This document shows, piece by piece, positions 45,854 through 57,353 of a stretch of DNA of 60,000 bases. Numbering within the stretch: position 1 is the first letter of the stretch; every line of letters begins with the position of its first letter. A program made the translations under genes and the position numbers. The stretch lies in the NCBI RefSeq assembly GCF_008831285.2, contig NC_045139.1:26332412-26392411 (forward strand), given 5' to 3'. The DNA comes from Nymphaea colorata (taxonomy: Eukaryota > Streptophyta > Magnoliopsida > Nymphaeales > Nymphaeaceae). The notes under the pieces are model-generated. The model was not told the DNA's origin. It made no database searches and saw only the letters and a list, made by a program, of their open reading frames with translations.

Positions 45854-46110
45854 CTACCATAAATTTCGGACTGACTGTTGCTGCTGAACTGTGGCATGCT
45901 TCCACCGACCTGTAACAACAAGAAACTTTTGCTGATATTTATTAAAGGCCGGGCATAGCTCAGAAGGAATGCCTTCTCCCGACACTTTTAACTGTCGAGA
46001 AAGTCCATAAATGCTGTTGTCCATTTTTTCCAGCACAGCCCCTTCCGATGCACTGGATGGATCGTTGCAATGGCTAACAGTAAAACTTTCTGTCCAAAGG
46101 TTTTTCGACC
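45854..46110 (-). pseudogene. Possible exon fragment of an unidentified protein
   Basis: On the minus strand an open stretch of about 85 codons has a protein-like composition, with phrases such as SHCNDPSSASEGAVLEKMDN, IYGLSRQLKVSGEGIPSELC and FNKYQQKFLVVTGRW, ending at a stop (45854-45856). I do not recognise the family. It lacks neighbouring exons and abuts transposon-like DNA, so it may be a captured exon. Chance cannot be excluded. Confidence 0.3.
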
Positions 46111-46710
46111 CACCCCAAAAGATGGGACAAGAATTTCCAAATCAAATTTAACGGTAAAATATTTCATCCTTAGTTTGATGGGAAAAGTTTTTTTTTTTGA
46201 AAATTTGAATTTTATTGCATAAGAAACGGAATATTTCGTCCCCCATCAAACGTCCCCTTAGCGTCTAACGGCTCTAATTGTTTGGCTCAGACGTAGGACT
46301 CAGGCTCGAACCTCTTTTAAGGAAGCAGATTGCTTGAAATGAAACATGACAGTTTATATGACTGATGACTGATGTCAGTCATAACGTAGTTTACTAAACA
46401 TGTTTTATCATGTTTCTTACGCTCCATGCATATTATTAACGTTTCTGTTCTTCTTACAGGAGAAATTTAAAAAATTACTCAACTTTTGAAGTATTATTTC
46501 TAATGTTGGAAAAAAATACAAATAGTAAGTTCATATTCATGAATTGAAAATATTAAGAAATATTTGTAAGTACCACTTAATTTACTTCTAATAAGAAAGA
46601 AATTTTATTTAAGCTAGCAAAAAAAAAGTTTTCACTTAATCCATGTCCCTTACGCTCCTGTCTTCACACTCACTATTCTTTTTAGGTATGATTGTATAAA
46701 CCAAAGGTTA

Positions 46711-46711
46711 T

Positions 46712-46749
<38 letters not shown>
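46711..46749. repeat. (TA)n(GA)n compound microsatellite
   Basis: About 10 TA dinucleotides directly followed by about 9 AG dinucleotides. Confidence 0.95.
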
Positions 46750-47418
46750 AGCAAATATTGTGGAGACATCCACTTAAACTTGTGTTTAGTGAAAATTTTT
46801 GAAGTATATTTTAAGAGCTTTTATTTTTTCGTGGAATGTGTGTTTGTGCATAATTTTACAAACTTAGTCGGTCATTCATAATTGCTTCAAAATTAAATGG
46901 CCTTCTTGAGGGGCGGCAGGGGCCTTGACCCCTCCCCCTCCAAAAAAAAAATTAATTAAAATTTTATATGTAAATTTTGATAATTTTCATTTGTCCTGTA
47001 CAAAAATTTTGAAAAATTATATTTTCGCCTTTGTTAAATTTTTAATTCTATAGTTGGTCCCCCTTATGAAAAATTTGTGGTCCTGCCGTTGATATGCATG
47101 TCAAAAGTTGGGCGGTTCATAAATTTTTTTGGGGGGATTCTGCAAACAAAGTGTGAGATTTTGCTCTCCCGTTTCTTTGGGAGATTTGGTAAATGAAGTA
47201 AGATCGACTGTCCTTGACATCTTAAAGCTGGCTACTAGAGGAGTCTGAGATGGTAGTCATGAAGCTGCATGTGCTTTTGCTGAACATGTGCACATGGAAT
47301 GTCAGATCATTGTTATAAGACCGACTGCACCTAAAATTCATAACTCAAATCGGTTCGGTCTCCAACTGATTTTCCAAGCACTTTTTTGTTGTATTCTAAC
47401 TACAGGGACAAGATTAAA
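46750..47418. other. No gene seen; degraded repeat-like DNA
   Basis: Contains GGGGCGGCAGGGGCCTTGAC near 46910 followed by AT-rich text, reminiscent of plant repeat ends, with a looser match at 54.16-54.3 kb. No boundaries could be set. Confidence 0.3.
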
Positions 47419-47702
47419 GGTGCGTTTGGATGACACGGTTTTGTGAAAACTGTGCTTTTGAAAACCTAGTTCAAAACTCAATTTTGTAAACTTGGTTTGG
47501 ATGACAAGTGAAAAACTTTGTTTATAGGAAAAAAAATTAACTTGACCTGAAAAACTTGGGGGGAAGTAGGTTTTTCAGGCCTTTTATGTTTAGGTTTGAG
47601 AAAACCCAGTTTTAATGTCATCCAAACATTCTTGAAACGGTTTTTTGAGGCAAAACCAGGTTTTGTCAACCAAATAGTTTTAGATTATCATCCAAACACT
47701 TA
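47419..47702. mobile_element. Fold-back / MITE-like element with two nested inverted pairs
   Basis: GTTTGGATGA at 47424-47433 pairs with TCATCCAAAC at 47688-47697. An inner copy at 47495-47504 pairs with 47618-47627. The intervening DNA is rich in AAAACC/GGTTTT runs that also pair across the centre. The GTTTGG end is common in plant MITEs. A clean target duplication is not visible. Confidence 0.65.
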
Positions 47703-47708
47703 GTAAAT

Positions 47709-47751
47709 CTCTCTCTCTCTATCTCTCTATATATATATATATATATATATA
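47709..47751. repeat. (CT)n(TA)n compound microsatellite
   Basis: CT run of about 20 bases joined to about 12 TA dinucleotides. Confidence 0.95.
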
Positions 47752-48230
47752 GGATGGTTGGTTTAAGGGGCATTTAATCACAAATTGATGAGGGGGCTGA
47801 AGAAGTCGATGGCAATAAAAGTGGTAGCACGTGGTCCGGCCCCAAATATTCGCCCATGCATAATGTGCAAAACATGTTAATAGGGAGCAGTTAGGTACCC
47901 GGACGGAGTCTCTCAGTGAAACTCATGAACTCGGTAGGAGACCCACGTGCCCATGCTGTATTTTGGTTAGGAAAAGGAAGAAAGGCGTACTCGAACTGAG
48001 CATGTGACCGTTAGCGTAGGGCCGTTCGGCGGGTGGGCCTCATGATTCGAAAGCCAGGAAGAGGGGTATTTGGTAGGCTCGGCGAACTGTTATCTCCCAC
48101 ATTTAAGTGAAAGCAGATGCTTTTCACTCTCGTGAAATATTCTTCCTCATAATTAAAAACGACTGTTATACCACAGTTTCAAAGCGCCTATCGAGAACTA
48201 TAAGGAAGTGGGTCCAAGGGATTTACCTTT
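47752..48230. other. No gene seen
   Basis: About 480 bases without a recognisable frame, RNA or repeat boundary. Confidence 0.4.
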
Positions 48231-48250
48231 ATATATATATATATATATAT
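48231..48250. repeat. (AT)n microsatellite
   Basis: About 10 AT dinucleotides. Confidence 0.9.
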
Positions 48251-48343
48251 CACCATCCAGCTCTCCATCCATTAGCAGCTTATGTATCGGGCTTGCATCA
48301 TCAAACACACCACCAATAAGCCCGACAGGTCAAGAAATCTACG

Positions 48344-48344
48344 G

Positions 48345-48380
<36 letters not shown>
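48344..48380. repeat. (TA)n(GA)n compound microsatellite
   Basis: About 9 TA dinucleotides directly followed by about 9 AG dinucleotides. Confidence 0.95.
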
Positions 48381-48381
<1 letters not shown>

Positions 48382-48400
48382 CCGATAAAATGATAAATAT

Positions 48401-48454
48401 ATAACAAAATTGAGGGACAAGAAGTCCATAACAAAATTGAGGGACAAGAAGTCC
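48401..48454. repeat. 27-bp tandem duplication
   Basis: Two exact copies of a unit beginning ATAACAAAATTGAGGGACAA, at 48401 and 48428. Confidence 0.95.
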
Positions 48455-49100
48455 CTTAGATACAAAAGCAAACTGCAAAAACAAAAGCAAAAAGACGAAA
48501 ATATACAATACAATGCACAGTGAAATAAGAAAGGTGTGAATAGAGAGGAAAGAAGGAGCGGCACCGTCATCCAACCACAGACGGACCACGGCGCCTTAGC
48601 CGAATGGCAACGTGGACATCCCCATACACAAAACGAGCTACATAATTTGACGAAAAGAATGTGAAGACCCTGTCGTTACCCTCCTCCCAAATGCACCACC
48701 AAGTTGAAGAGAAAGAGAGAAAAAACTTGAAGAGAGAGAGAAAAAACTTACCTTTGGCAATTGAGTAAGGTTTTGGCAGAAAAAACTGAAAGACTAGCGG
48801 GCAACTGTTGACCTCATTAATGTTTTTATTAAAAAAAATGAAACCCTGGCCTTGGCCTAAGGGTTTGAAAGAGTCAAAGAGACAAGCTGAAACGCCCCTC
48901 ATTTTCGGCAGGAAAAGAGGCATCAAAGCCCAATTTAATAATAATTGAAACCCCCAGCTGTGGCCAAGTTTTTGTGATGCATAGAAAAACATGTGTCAGT
49001 AGAAAATAAACTTTACTGACTGGTGGTGGATCTAGTCACTAAAACTGCCTTTGTTACGAAGAAGCCTATAAAGGTCAGCATATACACCGGTATAGTCAAT
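48455..49100. other. No supported gene
   Basis: A 141-codon minus-strand frame (48567-48992) is low in complexity (Phe/Ser/Leu from A-rich DNA) and has no known domain. I do not call it. Confidence 0.35.
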
Positions 49101-49128
49101 CATTAACGTTCCGCTTCAAACGTTAATG
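49101..49128. repeat. Inverted repeat, 10-bp perfect arms
   Basis: CATTAACGTT, 8-base loop, AACGTTAATG. Looser pairing extends outward (GTATAG segments on both sides). It may be the core of a fold-back element. Confidence 0.6.
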
Positions 49129-50036
49129 AAGGTGTACCTATACTGACAATCAAGGATCTGCGTTGTTGAAAGGTCACTGGGTTTTGCGTTTTGTGAAGTA
49201 ACCGTCATCGGGTATGCACCGGTATAAGTCCATGGTGAAAACTTCAACTGTATTCGTGATGGCCTCCTTAAAATGTATTTATATGGTCTTAATTTGTGAT
49301 TATGTTGTCAAAAAGTGGATGTCAATTGCCGCTTCTACCGTATTCTTTTCCTTATTTCCCATTGTCCTCATTGTTATTTATTTTATTTAGTATTTTTATT
49401 GTTTTTGGTTTCTTTTTACCTAAGCTGCCGGCCAAGTAGCCGAAGATCGGAATAATAGTTGTGTGACTTCCTTTTGTGAATAATTCAAGATACAGTAGCA
49501 GTGAAAGTTTCACCGCTATAGGTTCATAGATTTTGAAAATCTCCCTTCAATGAAGTTGTTACAACTTTAGTGATGAATAGTCACAACATTAAAAAGAATA
49601 AATATAAAACATCAAAATTGATTTCCAGTGACATTTATTCCTTCGCATCTGTAAAAGTTAATTTGTATTGACGTATGACAAAACATTAGCTAAAGTAGCA
49701 GCGAACTACTACTTTCACTAACGTTCATGATAAAATGTCATAAAACCTTTAGTAACATTTTGCTTATGTTTATTGATGTTTTTCTTCGGACGAACTTGTA
49801 CAGAAGATTTTAAATTTTGATGTTTACCCTGTATCGTTTGTGCCTACATATCAACCAACATGTATCATTACATATAGGCCAATGTTGCGTTACTTTGAAT
49901 AATTATTAAATTAGAAATTTTCTAATTTTGTTTATAGAATAAAAATATATATGAACTGGTATCGGCCAAAAGTCTGATATGGATTGGTGTTAATGACACT
50001 GCTATATGCATGGTTTGTGCATGCATGCATGCATTT
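49129..50036. other. CACTA-related and unassigned DNA
   Basis: The piece at about 49710-49785 (ACTACTTTCACTAACGTTCA, then ..AGTAACATTTTGCTTATG) resembles the interior of the CACTA-like element at 50037-50219. This suggests a second, more decayed copy. No gene is seen. Confidence 0.4.
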
Positions 50037-50219
50037 CACTACAAAAAAAAATAGGTACTTACTGACACATGAAAAAAGTAGTGTCAGTAAACATTCATGT
50101 TTAATAATGTATTAGCAACACTACTTTTATTGACGTTTGTAAGAAAACTGTAGTAATGTTTTGTTTATTTTTGCTTACACTTTTCTCCCGTCAGTAAAAA
50201 CCTCCATTTTTATGCAGTG
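50037..50219. mobile_element. Short non-autonomous CACTA-type element
   Basis: The left end reads CACTACAAAAAAAAATAGG and the right end, reverse-complemented, reads CACTGCATAAAAATGGAGG. Further in, both ends carry TACTGAC, and a third GTCAGTAAAC lies inside, like subterminal repeats of En/Spm elements. The flanking triplets are TTT and CTT, so the 3-bp target duplication would have one mismatch. There is no coding sequence. Confidence 0.7.
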
Positions 50220-51112
50220 CTTGCGTGTGCATGTATGCTGTCATTCAGATCCATTAGGCACTCTTCAAAATAAATCAGCAAGTTTTTTATGTTTTTTGTA
50301 AGCTATTGAATGTGGATCTCATTCTTCATGTTTACAAGAGCGTGCATGGATCAATTGAAGGAGTGCTAGTGTGAATCTTTCATTTTTGTTGTCAAAGATT
50401 AGAACAGTTTAAGTAAGATAAGTTTACCACCTAATAGTGACTTCTAAGTGAGAGGTTAACAATCCACTGCCTAGAAAAGAGACTCGAATTAGGCCTCCCA
50501 TTCCCCTGCCTCCAGAAACCTAAGCTGTGTTGGCAATACCTAAGCGTGTCGGCAATACCTACAACGACACATGTAAACTTGCGTGGAATTTTGCACAGAC
50601 TCAAACAAATTTCTTATTTAAATGTTGTGCCCACTAGCCATTTTCCTACGTATTTCAAGGGTTCAAGACCTTTAAAATGGTTTGAAATGCGATTACTATG
50701 TGTCAGTGCCCTGCAACATCATACAATTTATGTCACAAAATGTTGTATAATGCACACATGTCAACTTCATTAGAAGAGCTAAGATTTTCTTCTTGGGTTG
50801 TCCGGTCATGGTTAAATATTTTTTTTTGAAAAATAAAATTGCTAAGCTCCCAGGCAGAGGGTGGTGGATTTTCGATGCATGCTTTTTTCTTCGAATTATA
50901 AGACATCAACAATACATGCCAGATACTAAAAATCCAAATCTTCAAAGTTTCTTTTTCAAGGGTAAGCAAGGTTATTTTGCTGCAATCATATACCCTTTTA
51001 TCTCTGACTAGATTATCCAGGTTAGCTTAAGATATGCAGGCTGATTTACTTAAAATAATTAAAGCATTTAAAAGAAAAAAAAAAAGAACTAACAGATGGA
51101 ATGGGCACCTAA
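50220..51112. other. No gene seen
   Basis: Frames at 50546-51011 on both strands are short, overlap and show no domain. Confidence 0.4.
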
Positions 51113-52040
51113 GGAGGCATTTGGTAGAGAAACATTAACATAGTATTTTATGAATCTACCATAAAATTTGGAGCAAATTCTGTAAAAACTAGAATAGTGT
51201 TATGTGAATCTACCTTTATCTTTGTAATAGATTCATGGAGCATTGTGTTAGTGTCTTTGTTGGGGTTTGAAAATAATAATAATATGTTATTTTTCTATGC
51301 ATCTACTCTAAAAAATGGGGTAGATGAAACATTTTTTGGAAGTGTCCAAATTATCTAATCAATTTTTAGGTTAGATGCATGAGACAACAACTTAAAAAGC
51401 TGCCCAATGAACGTATCATAAAAATTAGGGTAGACCTATGTAACCATGTAACATAGTGTTCCATGAATTTAACCCAAATTTTGTGATAAAATTATTAGGC
51501 GGGAACAATATGGAATATTATGTAAGTATTCCATGAATACATCCTAAAGTTTGAAGTAGATTCATGGAGCACTTTAAACAATGTTTTTATGAATTTGCCT
51601 CAATTTTTTGTGCACATTCATAAAATAGTTACAAGCTATTCCATTTGCCAAATGATCCCTAATGTTACTATTTCTAAATGTTTGGAAATACATCCACTGA
51701 GTGTTCCATGAATCCATTCCAAAGGTTAGGGAAAATTTATGAACACTTAGTTCTAGTGTTTTATGAATTTACCTTAATCTTTGGGATAGTTTTATGGATC
51801 ACTCACAAAATGTTCCAATTGTCAAACAACCCAAACAGATGTTTGGTAATAGGAACACTCACTTATTACTTTGTAAATTTAGGGCATATTTTATGTACAC
51901 ATATTTCTAGTGTTTCATGAATATGTGAGTAGTTTCATGGAATATTCACATAGCGTTCTAACTGTCAAACCACCCAAAGAGATGTTCGGTAATAGGAACA
52001 CTGCATTAGTGTTCTGTAAATTTGTTATAAAGATTGGGGC
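51113..52040. repeat. Cluster of MITE-like units related to 121-303
   Basis: Phrases such as GGCATTTGGTAGA, GTTCCATGAATCC, CATAAAATAGTTACAAGC and CATTTGCCAAATGATCCCT recur in direct and inverted form. The last two correspond to the right half of 121-303. The rightmost part is a clear tandem, with AACAACCCAAACAGATGTTT (about 51826) and AACCACCCAAAGAGATGTTC (about 51969) spaced about 143 bases apart. Confidence 0.6.
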
Positions 52041-54329
<2,289 letters not shown>

Positions 54330-54745
54330 GGTTAGGCTTAAAGAACTTGTTGAGCATCGAATTGAACCACATGATCCGCCACTTTTGTAGAACCCATCAG
54401 TTTCTTTGAGTTTCAATCTTGCAAACATTCTCCCTAGGCAGGATGCCTAAGGATTTAGCTAATACAACACTATACAGGTCGATGCACACGACACCTAGTG
54501 TTCATTGTTTACGGGTAGGTAGGACTACTAGGGTATCTAATTCCATTCGCTCCTCTTGCTTTCTTTTTTCTATGGCACCGTCGGTCCAATAAAGTGCTTT
54601 TACCTATCGTTGTTCTTTCAGATCTCTATGCATTTCACTTTTCCATAAGGAATTCCCTCTAACCCTACTACACTCCAACTTGGTAGTTCCCACATCTTGT
54701 CCAAGGTTAAGCCTTAGGATTTGAATGTATGTAAGCTTCCAAGGT
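54330..54745 (-). pseudogene. rrn16: Organelle-type 16S rRNA fragment (NUPT or NUMT), strongly decayed
   Basis: Read as the reverse complement of small-subunit rRNA, the block is collinear with bacterial-type 16S. CATCGAATTGAACCACATG is at 54355, TTTGAGTTTCAATCTTGC at 54406, GGACTACTAGGGTATCTAA at 54522 and GATCTCTATGCATTTCAC at 54621. ACTCCAACTTGGTAGTTCCC is at 54673, and GGTTAAGCC follows near 54705. These are the universal regions around the 790, 910 and 690 loops. Most differences from the conserved forms are C-to-T or G-to-A, as expected for inserted organelle DNA decaying through cytosine methylation. The pattern fits plastid rrn16 slightly better than mitochondrial rrn18, but I cannot settle it by eye. 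It is not functional. Confidence 0.88.
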
Positions 54746-55462
54746 CGTCAAATTAAAATAACCAAACATGACAATTTAGGTGGCATAAAATCACACTTCT
54801 TAGCTTGATATAATCATGTAAACTCAATCTACATCGTTGAATCGATAAATACCAATCTTTTGTTGGTGAGTTTAGTGCAGATCAAACAAGCTTTTGTAAT
54901 ATAGACATAATGTTATCTTCTTACAGGTCATCCTGGAACGATGTAAAAGGCCACAAATGCAAGTTTCTAGCTATTAAAGATGGATTAATATCTATCTCAT
55001 CTAACTTTTTGGATTGCATGTTTAGGATAAAACTTGTTCAAAACAACTCAAATGTCGTCAAAATCCAGGAGGAACTGATACATAATTGCAAATATAGTGT
55101 CTAGCAGAAGCATACTGCATATATGGACATGCATGCGGTGCAGTATAACATGGAGAAACATGGAGGCATGGCTTCTCATGAATAAAGAATACGCATGACA
55201 CGCATACTTTATTTTGTGCAGCAGAGGCTGGCAGGTGCATGCCGAGTAACAGGGAGAAGCATCTGCAGAAAAATGACTTGTCAAACGTCATGTCGTGTGT
55301 TTCAAATCATAAGACGGTCAGTGATGGGTCAATCCAAGGGATTTGGGGGCATGATGAGCTTAAACCCTTTCATCTATTTCCATCTCCCCCTACCCTTACC
55401 CACATTGACATTAATAAAATATCCTTTAGCCAACAATTCAAACTAACTTTTTATTATTTCAA
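54746..55462. other. No gene seen
   Basis: Short overlapping frames only (for example 55048-55446 on both strands). Confidence 0.4.
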
Positions 55463-55473
55463 CTCTCTCTCTC

Positions 55474-55518
<45 letters not shown>
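55463..55518. repeat. (CT)n(AT)n compound microsatellite
   Basis: A short CT run, TTTATTT, then about 19 AT dinucleotides. Confidence 0.95.
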
Positions 55519-55522
<4 letters not shown>

Positions 55523-55917
55523 GAATCCCTATGATCTAAGCCGACACCGATGGTACCACTACAGCCAAGGGGGGGCTGAGGGAATAGGCCGTACATGATT
55601 GAAGGAAGAGAAAGGGAAAAGTTTGATAGTGCCTTTTGTGGGCATACAAGGGAAAAGCAAGGGCAAAGAAAGCCCCCTTCACGCTTACCCTCTTGCCAAA
55701 TCTGCCGTCTTAATTTAAGCACAGAATGATGGAAGAAATCGCACACCCAAAATCTTCTCGTGTTTGTGTCAAGTGGCTTTCACTCCTTGGGCCTCTCAAT
55801 TATTGAGTACACCCCGCACTCGCCATGTCAAAATCGTGGGGTGGGCTCAACTCCCCACTGAGACGGCTACCACTTCACTCCCTTCCACCAAAGCAGATAT
55901 AGCCACTGCCAAAAGGT

Positions 55918-55968
55918 GGATTTGGATTTGGATTTGGATTTGAATTTAAATTTAGATTTGGATTTGAA
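55918..55968. repeat. GGATTT hexanucleotide repeat
   Basis: About eight units of GGATTT with GAATTT, AAATTT and AGATTT variants. Confidence 0.9.
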
Positions 55969-57078
55969 AGCTTGTTTTCTATCAGTTAACAGAGAAAGCT
56001 AAGTTGAAATGAAAGAAAATCACATAGGACAACCTTTATCGTGTGCCCATAGTAAGATCCCATTCCCCGGCCATTTTCTCAGTCTACAAGCGGAAAGTTA
56101 CCAAATCTTTCTCAACGTTTAAATTAATGTGCGTTCATATAACTGATTAATGACATCACGTCGTTAAAAGAACTCGGTTTGAAAAGAAAGCACCAAGAAA
56201 AGCGACGCCGGATAAGTAGCCAGCTGACCTGAATTTTGGACGGAGTTGGCTGTCTCGGTTCCGTCAAGCCTTACTTGGCGACTGCCAAGGTCAGTTTAAT
56301 TTAGATATGGCTCATGATTTATTTGGTTAGGCTCAGTTTCCTTGCTAGCAGCTCACACACCTTAAGCACCTCCGGTGAGGCTGGGTTAGCCTTAAGTGTA
56401 TAGCTAATGGTGACTCTGGTTGTCTAGAATCATGCAACTTACTTTTATATATATAAAAGGCTATGCAGCTTGACCCCTTGGCCGGTGGTAATTGGAATGG
56501 AGGATAAAAAAGCTTCTCCAACCCCACCAACCTCCATTGTCAAGAACATATATAATACATGTATTGGCCTGGTGCTGAAGGAGAGCCAACAGCTGCTTCT
56601 TTCAGATATCAGTCAATTCTCAAATTAAATCACTAGAACCAGCCCTACATCTGCCAATTTGGACCGTATCAGCCCTTTATATTAATAAAAATACCAAAAA
56701 CATGGCTACTTTCTGCGTTTTAAAATAAAAAAGTGAACTTAAAATATGCGAAATACACAAGGGGTCAATATTAACCAACATTGATTTAAAAGAAAGAAAA
56801 AGAAATCTCCAAAAGCAGAACTCAGGCTGCTAATGATGGATACCCAATTCAGTCAATGAGTTAATTAAGATTTAGCTACTAAAAGGGAAAAGGACAGCCA
56901 AGTAATTCCATGGAAAGGCCTGGTGTAGTTTCGTAATTGCATACCCACCAAATTATTTTATTTGCAGAATCAGGCCCAATTTTTTTTTCCTTTCCTTCAG
57001 ACCATGACCGCCCATCGTGGCCACACAAACTTCTTCCCCCCGCCCTCCCCACATTAATACAATTGAATAATGTCTCCT
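55969..57078. other. Upstream region of the BOP gene
   Basis: About 1.1 kb without another gene. It would include the distal promoter. I see no specific regulatory motif I can defend. Confidence 0.4.
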
Positions 57079-57086
57079 TATAAAAA
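57079..57086 (+). promoter_or_regulatory. TATA-box candidate of the BOP gene
   Basis: TATAAAAA about 270 bases before the start codon. It would place the transcription start near 57110 and give a leader of roughly 240 bases. Confidence 0.45.
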
Positions 57087-57129
57087 CAAAAGGAGAATGA
57101 ATATAATATGTTTAGGCATCCCATCAGCA

Positions 57130-57237
57130 ATGGAGCGACTGAATGTTTCTCTTTTCTCTCTCCAAACCCCAAGGCTGAGTTCATCTCACTGTTTTTCAGA
57201 TGATATCGTCAATCATCAGTTGAAGAATCCCAACTGA
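57130..57237 (+). other. Upstream ORF in the BOP leader (35 codons)
   Basis: The ATG at 57130 opens a frame that closes with TGA at 57235-57237, out of frame with the main protein and wholly upstream of it. A second, shorter upstream frame (ATG 57200, TGA 57221-57223) lies within it. Both count only if transcription starts upstream of 57130, as the TATA candidate suggests. Confidence 0.4.
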
Positions 57238-57353
57238 AAGAAAGCAAGAAAACGAGATCAGAATTTTTTTTTTTTTCCACCACCATCTTTCCAATCAAAT
57301 CTGTCTATCAAAAGAAAGTGTTTGAGCGGTCTGAGAGGAGAAGAAAGAGAAGG

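Noticed and set aside
46173-46251. GTTTGATGGG...CCCATCAAAC inverted pair as a MITE
   Set aside because: About 80 bp, one short pair and no target duplication; too little to call.
48567-48992. 141-codon minus-strand frame
   Set aside because: Phe/Leu/Ser-rich product of A-rich DNA without any recognisable family.
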